A DNA stretch of 64,000 nucleotides from Paenibacillus_G elgii_A. Its GTDB lineage: Bacteria > Bacillota > Bacilli > Paenibacillales > NBRC-103111. Made by a program: the position numbers and the translations under genes. The DNA lies in assembly GCA_042219835.1 (NCBI GenBank), contig JBHJMN010000021.1, positions 1 to 64,000 on the forward strand, read 5' to 3'. This document shows positions 32,384-41,233 of this stretch, in pieces. Within the stretch, counting starts at the first letter, position 1. Each line of letters opens with the position of its first letter. The notes beneath the pieces are model-generated. The model was not told where the DNA came from. It saw only the letters and a list, made by a program, of their open reading frames with translations, and did not search any database.

Positions 32384-34656
32384 CCAATCGACCCGTGGAA
32401 CGTCCGGTTGATGACGTCAAGCTGCTGCTCCCGGGTCAGCTTGATGAAGTTGACGGCATAGCCCGATACGCGAATCGTCAGCTGCGGATATTCCTCCGGA
32501 TGCTCCATCGCATCGAGCAGCTGCTCGCGGTTGAACACGTTCACGTTCAAATGGTGGCCGCCGCTTGTCGCATAGCCGTCCAGCATCGCGACGAGATTTT
32601 GCGCTCTCACGTCGGTTTCCCGGCCAAGCGCCTTCGGCACGATGGAGAACGTGTTCGAGATGCCGTCGAGGCAGCATTGCTCGTAAGGCAGCTTGGCTAC
32701 CGATGCCAGCGAAGCGAGCGCGCCTTTGCGGTCGCGGCCATGCATCGGGTTTGCGCCAGGTGCGAACGGTTCGCCGGCTTTGCGGCCGTCCGGCGTGCTG
32801 CCGGTCTTTTTGCCGTAGACGACGTTCGAGGTGATCGTCAGCACGGACATCGTAGGAAGCGCGCCGCGGTACGTTTTATGCTTGCGCAGCTTGTTCATAA
32901 AGGACTCGGTCAGCTCTACGGCGATCTGGTCGACCCGTTCATCGTTGTTGCCGTACTGCGGATATTCGCCCGTAATCTCGAAATCGACGGCGATTCCTTT
33001 CTCGTTGCGGATCGGCCGCACCTTGGCGTAACGGATGGCGCTCAAGCTGTCCGACACGACGGACAAGCCCGCGATGCCGCAAGCCATCGTCCGCAAAATT
33101 TCCCGGTCATGCAGCGCCATCTCCAGCCGCTCGTAGCAGTACTTGTCGTGCATGTAATGAATAACGTTCAGCGTGTTCATATAGAGCTTCGCGAGCCAAT
33201 CCAGCATTTTGTCGTATTTGCTCATGACTTCGTCGTACGAAAGCTCATCCGACGTCACCGGCACCGTCTCCGGCCCGACCTGAATGCCGAGCTTCTCGTC
33301 GACGCCTCCGTTGATCGCGTACAGCAATGCCTTCGCGAGGTTCGCGCGCGCTCCGAAGAACTGCATCTGCTTGCCGATCCGCATGGCGGATACGCAGCAG
33401 GCAATTCCGTAGTCGTCTCCGAACTGCAGCCGCATCAAGTCGTCGTTCTCGTATTGAATCGAGCTTGTCTCGATCGAAACTTTGGCGCAATATTGTTTAA
33501 AGCCATCCGGCAGATCGGCCGACCACAGTACGGTCAAGTTCGGCTCGGGCGCCGGGCCGAGGTTATAGAGCGTGTGCAGGAAGCGGAAGGAGTTTTTCGT
33601 TACCCGCGTCACGCCGTTCATTCCCATGCCGCCGACCGATTCCGTCACCCAGGTCGGGTCGCCGCTGAACAGTTCGTTGTAGTCCGGTGTGCGCAAAAAC
33701 TTCACGATTCGCAGCTTCATGACAAACTGATCGATCAGCTCCTGTGCTTCTTCCTCCGTCAGCGTGCCGTCTTGCAAATCCCGTTCGATGTAGATGTCAA
33801 GGAAGCTGGAGACGCGGCCCAAGCTCATCGCGGCGCCGTTCTGTTCCTTAATCGCGCCGAGGTAAGCAAAATACAGCCACTGTACCGCTTCCTGCGCATT
33901 CGATGCCGGGGACGAAATGTCGTAGCCGTACGATTGCGCCATCCGTTTCAGTTCGTCCAAGCTGCGGATTTGCTCGGACAGCTCTTCCCGGGCGCGGATG
34001 ATGTCTTCCGTGATCGCATCGGTTTCGAGCTGAAGCAGATCGTTCTTCTTGTCCGCGATCAACCGGTCCGTGCCATAGAGCGCCACGCGGCGGTAGTCGC
34101 CGATGATGCGGCCGCGACCATAAGCGTCCGGCAGTCCCGTGATGATACCGGCCTTCCGCGCGGTCTTCATCTCGGTCGTGTAAGCGTCGAATACGCCCTG
34201 GTTGTGCGTTTTCCGGATGTCGGTGAACAGCTGCACCAGCTCTTGCGGCAGCTCGAAGCCGTAAGCCTTGCAGGCATCGACCACCATGCGGATGCCGCCG
34301 AAAGGCTGGACGGAACGCTTGAGCGGGGCGTCGGTCTGAAGACCGACGATGCGCTCTTTCTCTTTGTCAATGTACCCTGGCGCATGGGAAGTAATGGTGG
34401 AGACGGTGTGGAGGTCAATGTCCAGCACCCCTCCGTTTTCCCGTTCCTTGCGCATCAATACGCTCAGCTGCTGCCAAAGATCCGTTGTCGCTTCCGTCGG
34501 TCCGGCCAGAAACTCCGAGTCTCCCGTATATGGTGAAATATTCCGGTCGATAAAATCCTTCACGTCGATCCGCTGCTGCCAATTGCCCGGCACGAACTGA
34601 CGCCAAGCCTCCGATGGTTCGGGATTCCGGTTCACTTCCGCTTCTTTCAAGCTCAT
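32380..34656 (-). CDS. pflB: Formate C-acetyltransferase (pyruvate formate-lyase)
   Basis: A 758-residue enzyme of normal length. The active Cys pair is visible in DYGIACCVSAM and the radical Gly in RVSGYAVNF near the C-terminus. It converts pyruvate and CoA to acetyl-CoA and formate without reducing NAD. ATG 34656 has aggaga upstream; the frame runs 38 codons further but only into non-coding sequence. It lies 29 bases after adhE, which uses the acetyl-CoA, so the operon makes ethanol plus formate from pyruvate. Confidence 0.96.
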   Translation of the reverse strand: MSLKEAEVNRNPEPSEAWRQFVPGNWQQRIDVKDFIDRNISPYTGDSEFLAGPTEATTDLWQQLSVLMRKERENGGVLDIDLHTVSTITSHAPGYIDKEKERIVGLQTDAPLKRSVQPFGGIRMVVDACKAYGFELPQELVQLFTDIRKTHNQGVFDAYTTEMKTARKAGIITGLPDAYGRGRIIGDYRRVALYGTDRLIADKKNDLLQLETDAITEDIIRAREELSEQIRSLDELKRMAQSYGYDISSPASNAQEAVQWLYFAYLGAIKEQNGAAMSLGRVSSFLDIYIERDLQDGTLTEEEAQELIDQFVMKLRIVKFLRTPDYNELFSGDPTWVTESVGGMGMNGVTRVTKNSFRFLHTLYNLGPAPEPNLTVLWSADLPDGFKQYCAKVSIETSSIQYENDDLMRLQFGDDYGIACCVSAMRIGKQMQFFGARANLAKALLYAINGGVDEKLGIQVGPETVPVTSDELSYDEVMSKYDKMLDWLAKLYMNTLNVIHYMHDKYCYERLEMALHDREILRTMACGIAGLSVVSDSLSAIRYAKVRPIRNEKGIAVDFEITGEYPQYGNNDERVDQIAVELTESFMNKLRKHKTYRGALPTMSVLTITSNVVYGKKTGSTPDGRKAGEPFAPGANPMHGRDRKGALASLASVAKLPYEQCCLDGISNTFSIVPKALGRETDVRAQNLVAMLDGYATSGGHHLNVNVFNREQLLDAMEHPEEYPQLTIRVSGYAVNFIKLTREQQLDVINRTFHGSIG

Positions 34657-34685
34657 AGTTAGGTCTCCTCTCCAAGATGTCTTTT

Positions 34686-37295
34686 TTATTCGAATTTCCC
34701 GTAGAACGCATTGCGGTAAACGTCCGCCAGCTCCGTCACGAGCGGCAGCCTCGGATTGGCTGTCGTGCATTGGTCCTCGAACGCGCGGTCCGCCAGTACA
34801 TCGACCTTCGCTTCGAAGTCTGCCGCATCGAAGCCGAGATCCTGGAATCTCTCTGGAATGCCTAGCGATTGATTTAGCTTGCGCACTGCGGCGATCAGGC
34901 TGTTCACGCCTTCTTCCGTCGTCTTCGCCGGCAGGCCCAGCACCCGGGCAATCTCAGCGTACCGTTTGTCCGCGATGAAATGATTATATTTCGGGAACGA
35001 TGCGAACTTGGTCGGCTTCTGCGCATTGTACCGGATGACGTGCGGCATCAGAATCGCATTCGTGCGGCCGTGTGCCGTATGGTATTCGCCTCCCCACTTG
35101 TGCGCCAAGCTGTGGTTGATGCCCAAGAAGGCATTGGCGAAGGCCATACCGGCAATCGTCGACGCGTTGTGCATTTTTTCCCGGGCCAGCGGGTCGCCGG
35201 TGTGGAACGAATTTTCCAGATGCTCGAACACGAGCTGAATGGCTTTCATCGCCAGTCCGTCCGTATAATCGTTCGCCATCACCGAGACGTACGCTTCAAT
35301 CGCATGCGTCAGCACGTCCATGCCCGTATCCGCAACCGCTGTTTTTGGCAGGCTGTAGACGAATTCCGGATCGATAATCGCCACGTCCGGCGTCAGCTCG
35401 TAATCCGCGAGCGGGTACTTCGTATTACCTTTATGATTATCGGTAATGACTGCAAAAGATGTTACTTCCGACCCGGTGCCCGAAGTCGTCGGAATCGCAA
35501 CGAACTTCGCCTTTTGACCGAGACGCGGATATTTGTACACCCGCTTGCGAATGTCGAGAAACTTCTGCTTAAGCGAATCGAAGCTCGTGTCCGGATATTC
35601 GTAGAACAGCCACATCGCTTTGGCCGCGTCCATCGGCGACCCGCCGCCCAATGCGATAATGCAGTCCGGCTTGAATGCAGCCATGCGGTCCGTACCGCGG
35701 TCTACCGTATCGACGGAAGGGTCCGGCTCGACCTCGGAGAATACCTCGATCGCTACAGGCTGCTTCCGCTTGCGCAGATAGTACTCCAAGCGTTCCACAT
35801 AGCCGAGCTTCACCATCATCGCGTCGGTAACGATCATCACTCGAGAAATGTCAGGCATTTTCTCCAAATATTGCGTCGAGCCTTTCTCGAAATATACTTT
35901 CGGCGGCACCTTGAACCACTGCATATTGACCGTCCTTTCGGCGACACGCTTCAGGTTGAGCAGGTTGACAGCCGAAACGTTGGCGGTCGTCGAGTTATGT
36001 CCATAGGAGCCGCAGCCGAGCGTCAGCGAAGGCAGGTTCGTGTTGTACAAGTCTCCGATCGCACCGTGAGTCGACGGCGCATTGACGATGACGCGTCCGG
36101 TTTGCAGTCTTGCCGCAAAAGCCTGAATGACGTCCTCGTTCTTGGAATGGATGACCGAAGAATGTCCCATGCCGCCGAAGGCAACGACTTCTGCAGCGCG
36201 CTCGACGCCTTGCGCCGCGTTCTTCACTTTGTAGCAAGCGAGCACCGGGCTCAGCTTCTCCGCAGACAGCGGGTAAGCGTCGCCTACGCCCTTTAGCTCG
36301 GCTACGAGCACCTTCGTATCGCTTGGTACCGTGATCCCCGCCATAGCTGCGATCTTAACGGCCGGTTGGCCGACGATGACCGCATTGACAGCGCATTTGT
36401 CGGAGTTGATGACCAGCTTCGATACCGCTTCGGTTTCTTCCGCGTTCAGGAAGTAGCAGCCCAGCTCCTTCATCAGCTTTTTGGCCTGCTCGTAAATCGG
36501 CTCTTCCAGAATGACCGCTTGCTCGGAGGCGCAAATCATCCCGTTGTCGAATGTCTTGGACAGAATCAGGTCCGTTACCGCCTGCGGCAGATCGGCCGTC
36601 TTCTCGATAAAGCAAGGAACGTTGCCCGGCCCTACGCCAAGCGCCGGCTTGCCTGTGCTGTAAGCCGCTTTTACCATGGAGGAGCCGCCTGTCGCGAGCA
36701 CCAGCGCTACATCCGGATGATTCATGAGAAGCTGAGTCGCCTCAACGGACGGATTCTCGACCCACTGAATGGCGTGCTCCGGCGCTCCGTGCTTCACGGC
36801 CGCTTCCAGCAGCGTAGAGGCAGCCGCGACGCTGGAGCGCTGCGCCGACGGATGGAACGCGAAGATGATCGGATTGCGCGTTTTGGCGGCGATCAGCGAC
36901 TTGAACATCGTCGTTGACGTCGGGTTCGTAACTGGCGTAACCCCGGCGATGATCCCGACCGGTTCAGCTACCGTCTTGTAACTCTCGTAAGGATTGTTAT
37001 CGATTACGCCAACCGTCTTGTTATGCTTGATGCTGTGGTAGATATATTCGGTAGCGAAAATATTTTTGGTAATTTTGTCCTCATATACCCCGCGTCCGGT
37101 TTCTTCCACCGCCATCTTCGCGAGTACCATATGGCGATCGAGCCCGGCAAGCGCCATGTGCTGCACAATGTCGTCCACTTGAGATTGATCCAGCTTCAGA
37201 TACGCTTCTTGCGCCTTTCTTGCCCGGGCTACGAGCTTGTTCACTTCCTCGAGCGCGGCTGCTTTTGCGTCGGCTTTCACTTCTTTAACGGCCAT
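34686..37295 (-). CDS. adhE: Bifunctional acetaldehyde-CoA / alcohol dehydrogenase
   Basis: An 869-residue fusion. The N-terminal half is an aldehyde dehydrogenase (CoA-acylating) with the active Cys in NGMICASEQAV. The C-terminal half is an iron-dependent alcohol dehydrogenase with GGGSPMDAAKA, TTSGTGSEVTSF, and iron-binding His in HSLAHKWGGEYHTAHG. It reduces acetyl-CoA to ethanol, using two NADH and forming spirosomes. ATG 37295 has ggagg seven bases upstream; a longer open frame upstream is occupied by a small zinc-ribbon gene in another frame. It is read with pflB and pflA. Confidence 0.96.
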   Translation of the reverse strand: MAVKEVKADAKAAALEEVNKLVARARKAQEAYLKLDQSQVDDIVQHMALAGLDRHMVLAKMAVEETGRGVYEDKITKNIFATEYIYHSIKHNKTVGVIDNNPYESYKTVAEPVGIIAGVTPVTNPTSTTMFKSLIAAKTRNPIIFAFHPSAQRSSVAAASTLLEAAVKHGAPEHAIQWVENPSVEATQLLMNHPDVALVLATGGSSMVKAAYSTGKPALGVGPGNVPCFIEKTADLPQAVTDLILSKTFDNGMICASEQAVILEEPIYEQAKKLMKELGCYFLNAEETEAVSKLVINSDKCAVNAVIVGQPAVKIAAMAGITVPSDTKVLVAELKGVGDAYPLSAEKLSPVLACYKVKNAAQGVERAAEVVAFGGMGHSSVIHSKNEDVIQAFAARLQTGRVIVNAPSTHGAIGDLYNTNLPSLTLGCGSYGHNSTTANVSAVNLLNLKRVAERTVNMQWFKVPPKVYFEKGSTQYLEKMPDISRVMIVTDAMMVKLGYVERLEYYLRKRKQPVAIEVFSEVEPDPSVDTVDRGTDRMAAFKPDCIIALGGGSPMDAAKAMWLFYEYPDTSFDSLKQKFLDIRKRVYKYPRLGQKAKFVAIPTTSGTGSEVTSFAVITDNHKGNTKYPLADYELTPDVAIIDPEFVYSLPKTAVADTGMDVLTHAIEAYVSVMANDYTDGLAMKAIQLVFEHLENSFHTGDPLAREKMHNASTIAGMAFANAFLGINHSLAHKWGGEYHTAHGRTNAILMPHVIRYNAQKPTKFASFPKYNHFIADKRYAEIARVLGLPAKTTEEGVNSLIAAVRKLNQSLGIPERFQDLGFDAADFEAKVDVLADRAFEDQCTTANPRLPLVTELADVYRNAFYGKFE

Positions 37296-37323
37296 TGAGT
37301 TTCCTCCATTCGTGTCGCTTGCG

Positions 37324-37458
37324 TTATTGTGGTCGGTTTGGGTCCGGATTGTCTGGATTTGACGGCGGAACAACGCGACAATCGTTGCAAATCCATGAAG
37401 TGCCTTTCGGCCCTTCGCCCTTCGTCTTGCCACATTGCTCACAAGTAATAAGATTCAT
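37324..37458 (-). CDS. Small zinc-ribbon protein (44 residues) upstream of adhE
   Basis: MNLITCEQCGKTKGEGPKGT, then SWICNDC, then a Pro/Asn-rich tail (VPPSNPDNPDPNRPQ). Two CxxC pairs (C6/C9 and C24/C27) form a four-Cys metal site, as in rubredoxin-like or zinc-ribbon knuckles. ATG 37458 follows gaggagggg, and the stop is 28 bases before adhE. It is too short for most gene callers. It lies inside the anaerobic operon between hemerythrin and adhE, so it may be a redox or metal accessory; there is no direct evidence of function. Confidence 0.65.
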   Translation of the reverse strand: MNLITCEQCGKTKGEGPKGTSWICNDCRVVPPSNPDNPDPNRPQ

Positions 37459-37506
37459 CGGCATCCCCCCTCCTCTGTCCTGAATTTATGCTGTATGTTT
37501 AAGAAA

Positions 37507-38037
37507 TTAAGAAAATAAACTATCGATATCGTCAAGAATCTGTTCAGCCATCGGATAGACGATGTCTTCCTCCAGATTCAGATGCTCATTCAGAATGAGG
37601 CAAGCCTGGATCAAATGGGAGCTCGTTTCGCGGATGGCTTCCCGGGTCGGCAAAGACAACCGGTCCACCGATTCGATAAAAGAATCGATGAACGTTTCCG
37701 CAAGCTCATGATCTTTTTCCATCACCCAGAAGGACGGCATCATGGACGGGCCGGAATATTTATTGAAATAATTGCAAAGTAAAGGGAACAGCTCCCGCTC
37801 CTCCCAGGTCGCATGCCGGTCCAATTCGGTGCGGAAATCCGTAATTTCCTCCCGCAGCTGCTGGAGAAGCGCCATCGCTTCCGGAACAGTTTTCATCTTT
37901 CCGACCGATTGAGCCTTGGCTTGCACCGCGGACAGCCGGATTTTTAAGGCGTCGTGCTCTTCCTTGAGACGGTCCACCGCGTCCATAAACCGGGTCGGAC
38001 GCGCGCTTTGAACGCTCGCTTCCGTTATCGTACTCAT
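37507..38037 (-). CDS. Hemerythrin HHE-domain protein
   Basis: A 176-residue four-helix protein. Metal ligands expected of the family are visible: His in LKEEHDALK, RHATWEERELFP, KDHELAE and HLNLEEDIVYP. Such proteins bind a di-iron centre and sense or detoxify O2 or NO. It is the first gene of the run hemerythrin - zinc ribbon - adhE - pflB - pflA, so it probably guards oxygen-sensitive fermentation enzymes (the PFL radical) or reports oxygen. Its promoter region carries two palindromes of Fnr/Rex type. Confidence 0.88.
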   Translation of the reverse strand: MSTITEASVQSARPTRFMDAVDRLKEEHDALKIRLSAVQAKAQSVGKMKTVPEAMALLQQLREEITDFRTELDRHATWEERELFPLLCNYFNKYSGPSMMPSFWVMEKDHELAETFIDSFIESVDRLSLPTREAIRETSSHLIQACLILNEHLNLEEDIVYPMAEQILDDIDSLFS

Positions 38038-38097
38038 TGAAACAATCCTCCTCGTATTGGGATTGCCTTCATTGTAACCTCAATGGAAGAAATACAC

Positions 38098-38128
38098 TGT
38101 GAAAAAAATCACTAGTCACAAAAGTGAC
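38098..38128 (-). promoter_or_regulatory. Fnr/Rex-like palindromes ahead of the anaerobic operon
   Basis: TGTGA-N6-TCACt at 38098-38113 fits both the Fnr box (TGTGA-N6-TCACA) and, loosely, the Rex box. A second palindrome, GTCAC-AAAA-GTGAC, follows at 38115-38128. Both lie 61-91 bases upstream of the hemerythrin start. Which regulator binds is not shown. Confidence 0.55.
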
Positions 38129-38195
38129 ATAATCCGACAACAAAAATCGACATTCGCCCGGTGCGATTTCGTTATTGAAACCCGGTAAACACGGC

Positions 38196-38228
38196 AAAAA
38201 AGAGCTCGGTCTGTCTGTAGACCGGCCC
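38196..38228 (-). terminator. Terminator after the SASP gene
   Basis: On the minus strand cggtct-acag-agaccg is followed by agctcTTTTTT. Confidence 0.7.
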
Positions 38229-38266
38229 TTCCGATGGAACTTGGTTTCATGGGGTTGTTCTGCGGG

Positions 38267-38545
38267 TCAACGTTTAGACAACTGTTCTTGGGCGAGCCGA
38301 ACCATCTCGCGCACCATGCTTCCGCCGATCGGCCCGCCGATCTTGCCTGCCTGCTCGGTCGAGAGCTGGCCGTTATTTCCCGGACTTAGCGGAATACCGA
38401 GCGTCTTGGCCACCTCGTATTTCACCAAATCCGGGCGGTTCGGATCGACGGCATAGCCTTCCCGGCGCATCACCTCCGACTTCAGCCGGTCCAGCGCCTG
38501 ATTCGCTCCGGGCACGACCGGCGTGCGGCTGCGTCTTCTTGCCAT
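38267..38545 (-). CDS. Alpha/beta-type small acid-soluble spore protein
   Basis: A 92-residue protein starting MARRRSRTPVV. Residues about 12-40 hold NQALDRLKSEVMRREG, and the germination protease site appears as KYEVAKTLGI; GNNGQLSTEQAGKIGGPIGGSMVREMVR is the second SASP block. These proteins coat and protect spore DNA and are degraded at germination. ATG 38545 has caaaggagg just upstream. It is longer at both ends than the smallest members but otherwise typical. It marks the organism as a spore former and is probably under sigma-G control, although the promoter was not resolved. Confidence 0.92.
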   Translation of the reverse strand: MARRRSRTPVVPGANQALDRLKSEVMRREGYAVDPNRPDLVKYEVAKTLGIPLSPGNNGQLSTEQAGKIGGPIGGSMVREMVRLAQEQLSKR

Positions 38546-38673
38546 CGCAATTCCTCCTTTGTTTTCAGGTATAGGAACATTCATTCTTGTTCATGCTTCA
38601 AAATAAACATCGACGCCGGAATTTTTATGGCGCCGATTCTGCCCTTCCTGACCGACGGCCGGAAGATATGGTG

Positions 38674-39150
38674 CTATGAAGATTTACGGAACCTTATCCA
38701 CAAGCGGTACAACAAGAACAAGACCACGCCCCAAAAAAGGATACCGAGAATCGAGAACCCTCCATGTACTGGCGCGACCCCTCCTCCAAACAAGCCAAAC
38801 GGGTTCAGGATTCTGCTGAAAAGCGCGCCGGCCGCAAAGCCCCCAAGAATGCCGCCCAATCCGCCCCGGGCGGGAGGCGGAGCCGTTCCAGGTGCCGGAG
38901 TCGCGGGGGTTGTGCGGACAGTACCCGCGGGCGTCCTTGTGCCCGGTGCGGGCGTATATCCCCTTCGGCCGCTGGAATAACCCCCTCGTCCCGAGCGGTA
39001 AGCCTCCGTCTGATAACTGCCCTGGGGTCCACCAAGCATATCGATATCTTCCTGGCTATAAGGAATCGGCAGGCTCCCCTCCTGCGCGCTCACCGGGGCG
39101 GTCAAGGTACATAGAAGAACGATCCATAACGAAAGCAGCAACTTTTTCAT
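38674..39150 (-). CDS. Secreted/membrane protein, Gly-Tyr and Pro rich
   Basis: A 158-residue protein. Signal peptide (KKLLLSLWIVLLCTLTAPVSA), then a low-complexity Gly/Tyr/Ser/Arg region (RSGRGGYSSGRRGY), a Pro/Thr/Ala linker, a Gly-rich hydrophobic patch (GGLGGILGGFAAGALF), and a C-terminal membrane span (about 130-150) with a basic end. The architecture suggests a surface protein held at the membrane. ATG 39150 has aaggaggtg upstream. No family is recognised beyond a similarity in style to Tim44-like lead sequences. Confidence 0.65.
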   Translation of the reverse strand: MKKLLLSLWIVLLCTLTAPVSAQEGSLPIPYSQEDIDMLGGPQGSYQTEAYRSGRGGYSSGRRGYTPAPGTRTPAGTVRTTPATPAPGTAPPPARGGLGGILGGFAAGALFSRILNPFGLFGGGVAPVHGGFSILGILFWGVVLFLLYRLWIRFRKSS

Positions 39151-39210
39151 GCCACACCTCCTTCACTTAAGGCAGCGATAGGTAAAGTATCCGTCCGAAG
39201 GATGGCGTCT

Positions 39211-39426
39211 ATGCATGATGGGCCAAACAAAGATACGTGCAAATTGGATCGTCTGCCTAGCCTGAACGACGGCAAGACGTTCATTTCATACGAGGACAAG
39301 GAAGCCTTGAAGGCCCAAATTGATTACATTTAGCAAAAGGATTTGGCCGGAGCGATGGTATGGGAATATTCCCAGGATGCGGAGCGCGGATTGGTCAAGT
39401 TTCTCTCGGAGCAGTTGCAAAAGTAG
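39211..39426 (+). pseudogene. Remnant of a GH18 chitinase-like gene (C-terminal end)
   Basis: Read from ATG 39211, the plus frame gives ...LPSLNDGKTFISYEDKEALK, then AQIDYI, an in-frame TAG at 39331, and then QKDLAGAMVWEYSQDAERGL up to TAG 39424. The pattern of tyrosine, IDYIKxKGLAGAMVWEYSQD, is that of the last barrel strands of GH18 chitinases. About 70 residues of roughly 400 remain. No upstream part of the enzyme is recognisable. Confidence 0.7.
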
Positions 39427-39446
39427 AGGGGATCGATTGAAGAATA

Positions 39447-39480
39447 AGCGCGCCTTTCTCGTACAACGACAAAGCGCGCT
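39447..39480 (-). terminator. GC-rich hairpin after the 220-residue membrane gene
   Basis: AGCGCGC at both ends, with a partly paired inside (ttgtcg/acgagaa). It is followed by TTATTCTT on the minus strand, so it is a weak terminator. Confidence 0.5.
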
Positions 39481-39484
39481 CGCT

Positions 39485-40147
39485 CTATTCCAAATAGTCT
39501 TTCCGATAAAACAGTAAAACCAAATAAACAAAAAAAATGAAGAGGAGCGTCAAAAATGTAAAATAAGTAAGTTGATATCCATATCCGGTAGAAATAAACC
39601 CGATGACTAAAATCGCCCCGCTACAGATAAGGCTTCCGAGAATATTTCGGTTGACCGCAGTCCACTTCATAGTTCTCGGAATATGTCTGGAGATGAAAGT
39701 GAAGCCTCCATTTTTCTTTTTGATAATCCATGCTATTCCAAGTCCAAAAGAGAATGTAACCATCTGCAGCATAAACGTTCGATCCCCAGTTATATTGTGA
39801 TAATCTTCCAAAAAATAACCATAGCCAAATTTAAATAAAAGTATAACTAAACTTTGAAGCAATACGTACATCGAATATCCGAAACAGAACATAATCGACG
39901 CATCGAACCAACGAATTCGATAAACGAACTTTAAGTATATGTACATGGCAATTAATTGAAACAACATATCAAATACTGGTTGCATAAGAATCATTCGCGC
40001 CCACAGAGAGAATACGGCAAGAACGAGCCCTAAACCGGTGACGGCCAAAAGACGATAGGATTGTCGATAACGGAAACATACCATTACCAGAACAAATATC
40101 GTAACCGTCTCTAGTGTGGAAAGTGCTATGGAAATGGCTAGTTCCAC
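39485..40147 (-). CDS. Multi-pass membrane protein of low GC
   Basis: A 220-residue protein with six or seven membrane spans (first near 5-25) and a short basic end (FYRKDYLE). The layout recalls the membrane half of AgrC-like sensor kinases, but no kinase domain follows or precedes it. The codon use is far more AT-rich than its neighbours, a sign of recent arrival. The start is GTG 40147 with agggagg eight bases upstream. Function unknown. Confidence 0.6.
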   Translation of the reverse strand: MELAISIALSTLETVTIFVLVMVCFRYRQSYRLLAVTGLGLVLAVFSLWARMILMQPVFDMLFQLIAMYIYLKFVYRIRWFDASIMFCFGYSMYVLLQSLVILLFKFGYGYFLEDYHNITGDRTFMLQMVTFSFGLGIAWIIKKKNGGFTFISRHIPRTMKWTAVNRNILGSLICSGAILVIGFISTGYGYQLTYFTFLTLLFIFFVYLVLLFYRKDYLE

Positions 40148-40247
40148 GTATTTTCCTCCCTTATAAAAATTTTACGAGCTGCATACTCCTATAAAAACTC
40201 TCCAGACCCTTTACCATTAGTCTGATTGTTTCGCCTCCCTCCAATCT

Positions 40248-41045
40248 TTAAGACGGATTTCCGTTCCAAATGTTACGCAAAATTTGCAAATCTTCGAGCG
40301 CCGCTTCGTACAATGCTTCTCGCACTTCTTCATTCAAGTGGACTCCCTCGGTGAATTCCAGCGTAAACGAGCCGCGGAAGCCCATGCGTCTCATCAAAGC
40401 CAGCCGGTCCTTAACAAGCTCTGGCCGCTGGCTTAACCGGATAAAATGGTTGTCCTCGTCACGAAGCTGCACGTGTGCATGAGTAATCGCGGACCCCAGC
40501 CTTTTGAACCAATCTTCGAGTTCTTCCAAGCAGCAGAACGGATGCACGATCGCTTGGAACGGCCCGTCCCCTAACCGGCGCAGCATTTCTGCGGCGGCAT
40601 CGGGATGCTCCGCGACCGTGCCCGGATGACACTCGCACAATATTCGGCAGTCTGCGGGCAGTAACTCCGCCCAGCGCTTGACGTTGGCTATGTAAACCGG
40701 AAGCTGGGCCGGGTCGGCACCGAGATTGAATTTCACCGCAGGCGCACGCAGCCGATTCATCAGAGCCGCGGCCTCCTCACGCTTCTTCTCCGCCGCATCG
40801 CCATCCTCGAATCCGATATACGAATTGATGATCGTTACGAAACCCGAAGCCTCCAGCACCGACCGCTCCCGTTCGTCCGCCAGAATCGCATGATTTTCCC
40901 ACAGCTCAATCCCGTCGAAGCCGTCTTCTTGAAACCGCCGCTGCCAATCGCTGACAGCATAGGACGGCTGGCGCTCCGCCGCCCACCGGTTCCGTTCCAG
41001 CAAAATCGTGCCGATATACAGCTTGTTCTCGTAAGTCTGTGCCAT
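40248..41045 (-). CDS. Sugar phosphate isomerase/epimerase (AP-endonuclease-2 fold)
   Basis: A 265-residue TIM barrel. Family metal-site residues are visible as Glu in DGIELWEN, the ECHPGT segment, HAHVQLRDED and the Glu in FTLEFTEG. Such enzymes isomerise or epimerise keto-sugars or inositol derivatives. ATG 41045 has gggagg about ten bases upstream. The next gene upstream on the same strand is a (broken) lactonase-type amidohydrolase, and pairs of this sort act in uronate or rare-sugar breakdown. The actual substrate is unknown. Confidence 0.82.
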   Translation of the reverse strand: MAQTYENKLYIGTILLERNRWAAERQPSYAVSDWQRRFQEDGFDGIELWENHAILADERERSVLEASGFVTIINSYIGFEDGDAAEKKREEAAALMNRLRAPAVKFNLGADPAQLPVYIANVKRWAELLPADCRILCECHPGTVAEHPDAAAEMLRRLGDGPFQAIVHPFCCLEELEDWFKRLGSAITHAHVQLRDEDNHFIRLSQRPELVKDRLALMRRMGFRGSFTLEFTEGVHLNEEVREALYEAALEDLQILRNIWNGNPS

Positions 41046-41178
41046 CTGAGCAGTTCCTCCCGCATCAAATTATCTTCGAGGAAGCATAGCCCACGCCGAA
41101 GCTTTCGTCAAGAACGCTATCCCCCGCTGTCAGGAAATAACGGACCGTTCGGAAAACGCAATCCTGATGCTCGCCTGC

Positions 41179-41215
41179 AAAAAAAAGAGACCGCGCCCTA
41201 TGACGCGTATCTCTC
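41179..41215 (-). terminator. Terminator after the amidohydrolase gene
   Basis: On the minus strand agaga-tac-gcg and cgc-gg-tctct pair and are followed by eight T. Confidence 0.75.
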
Positions 41216-41233
41216 CTACGCTATACCTGCATT

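Noticed and set aside
32395..34536. A 713-codon open frame on the plus strand across pflB
   Set aside because: It is the exact antisense of pflB; the protein is His/Arg/Val-rich with no fold, and it has no ribosome site. Long antisense frames are expected at this GC content.
34980..36296. A 438-codon open frame on the plus strand across adhE
   Set aside because: Antisense of adhE with an Arg/His-rich product and no start signals.
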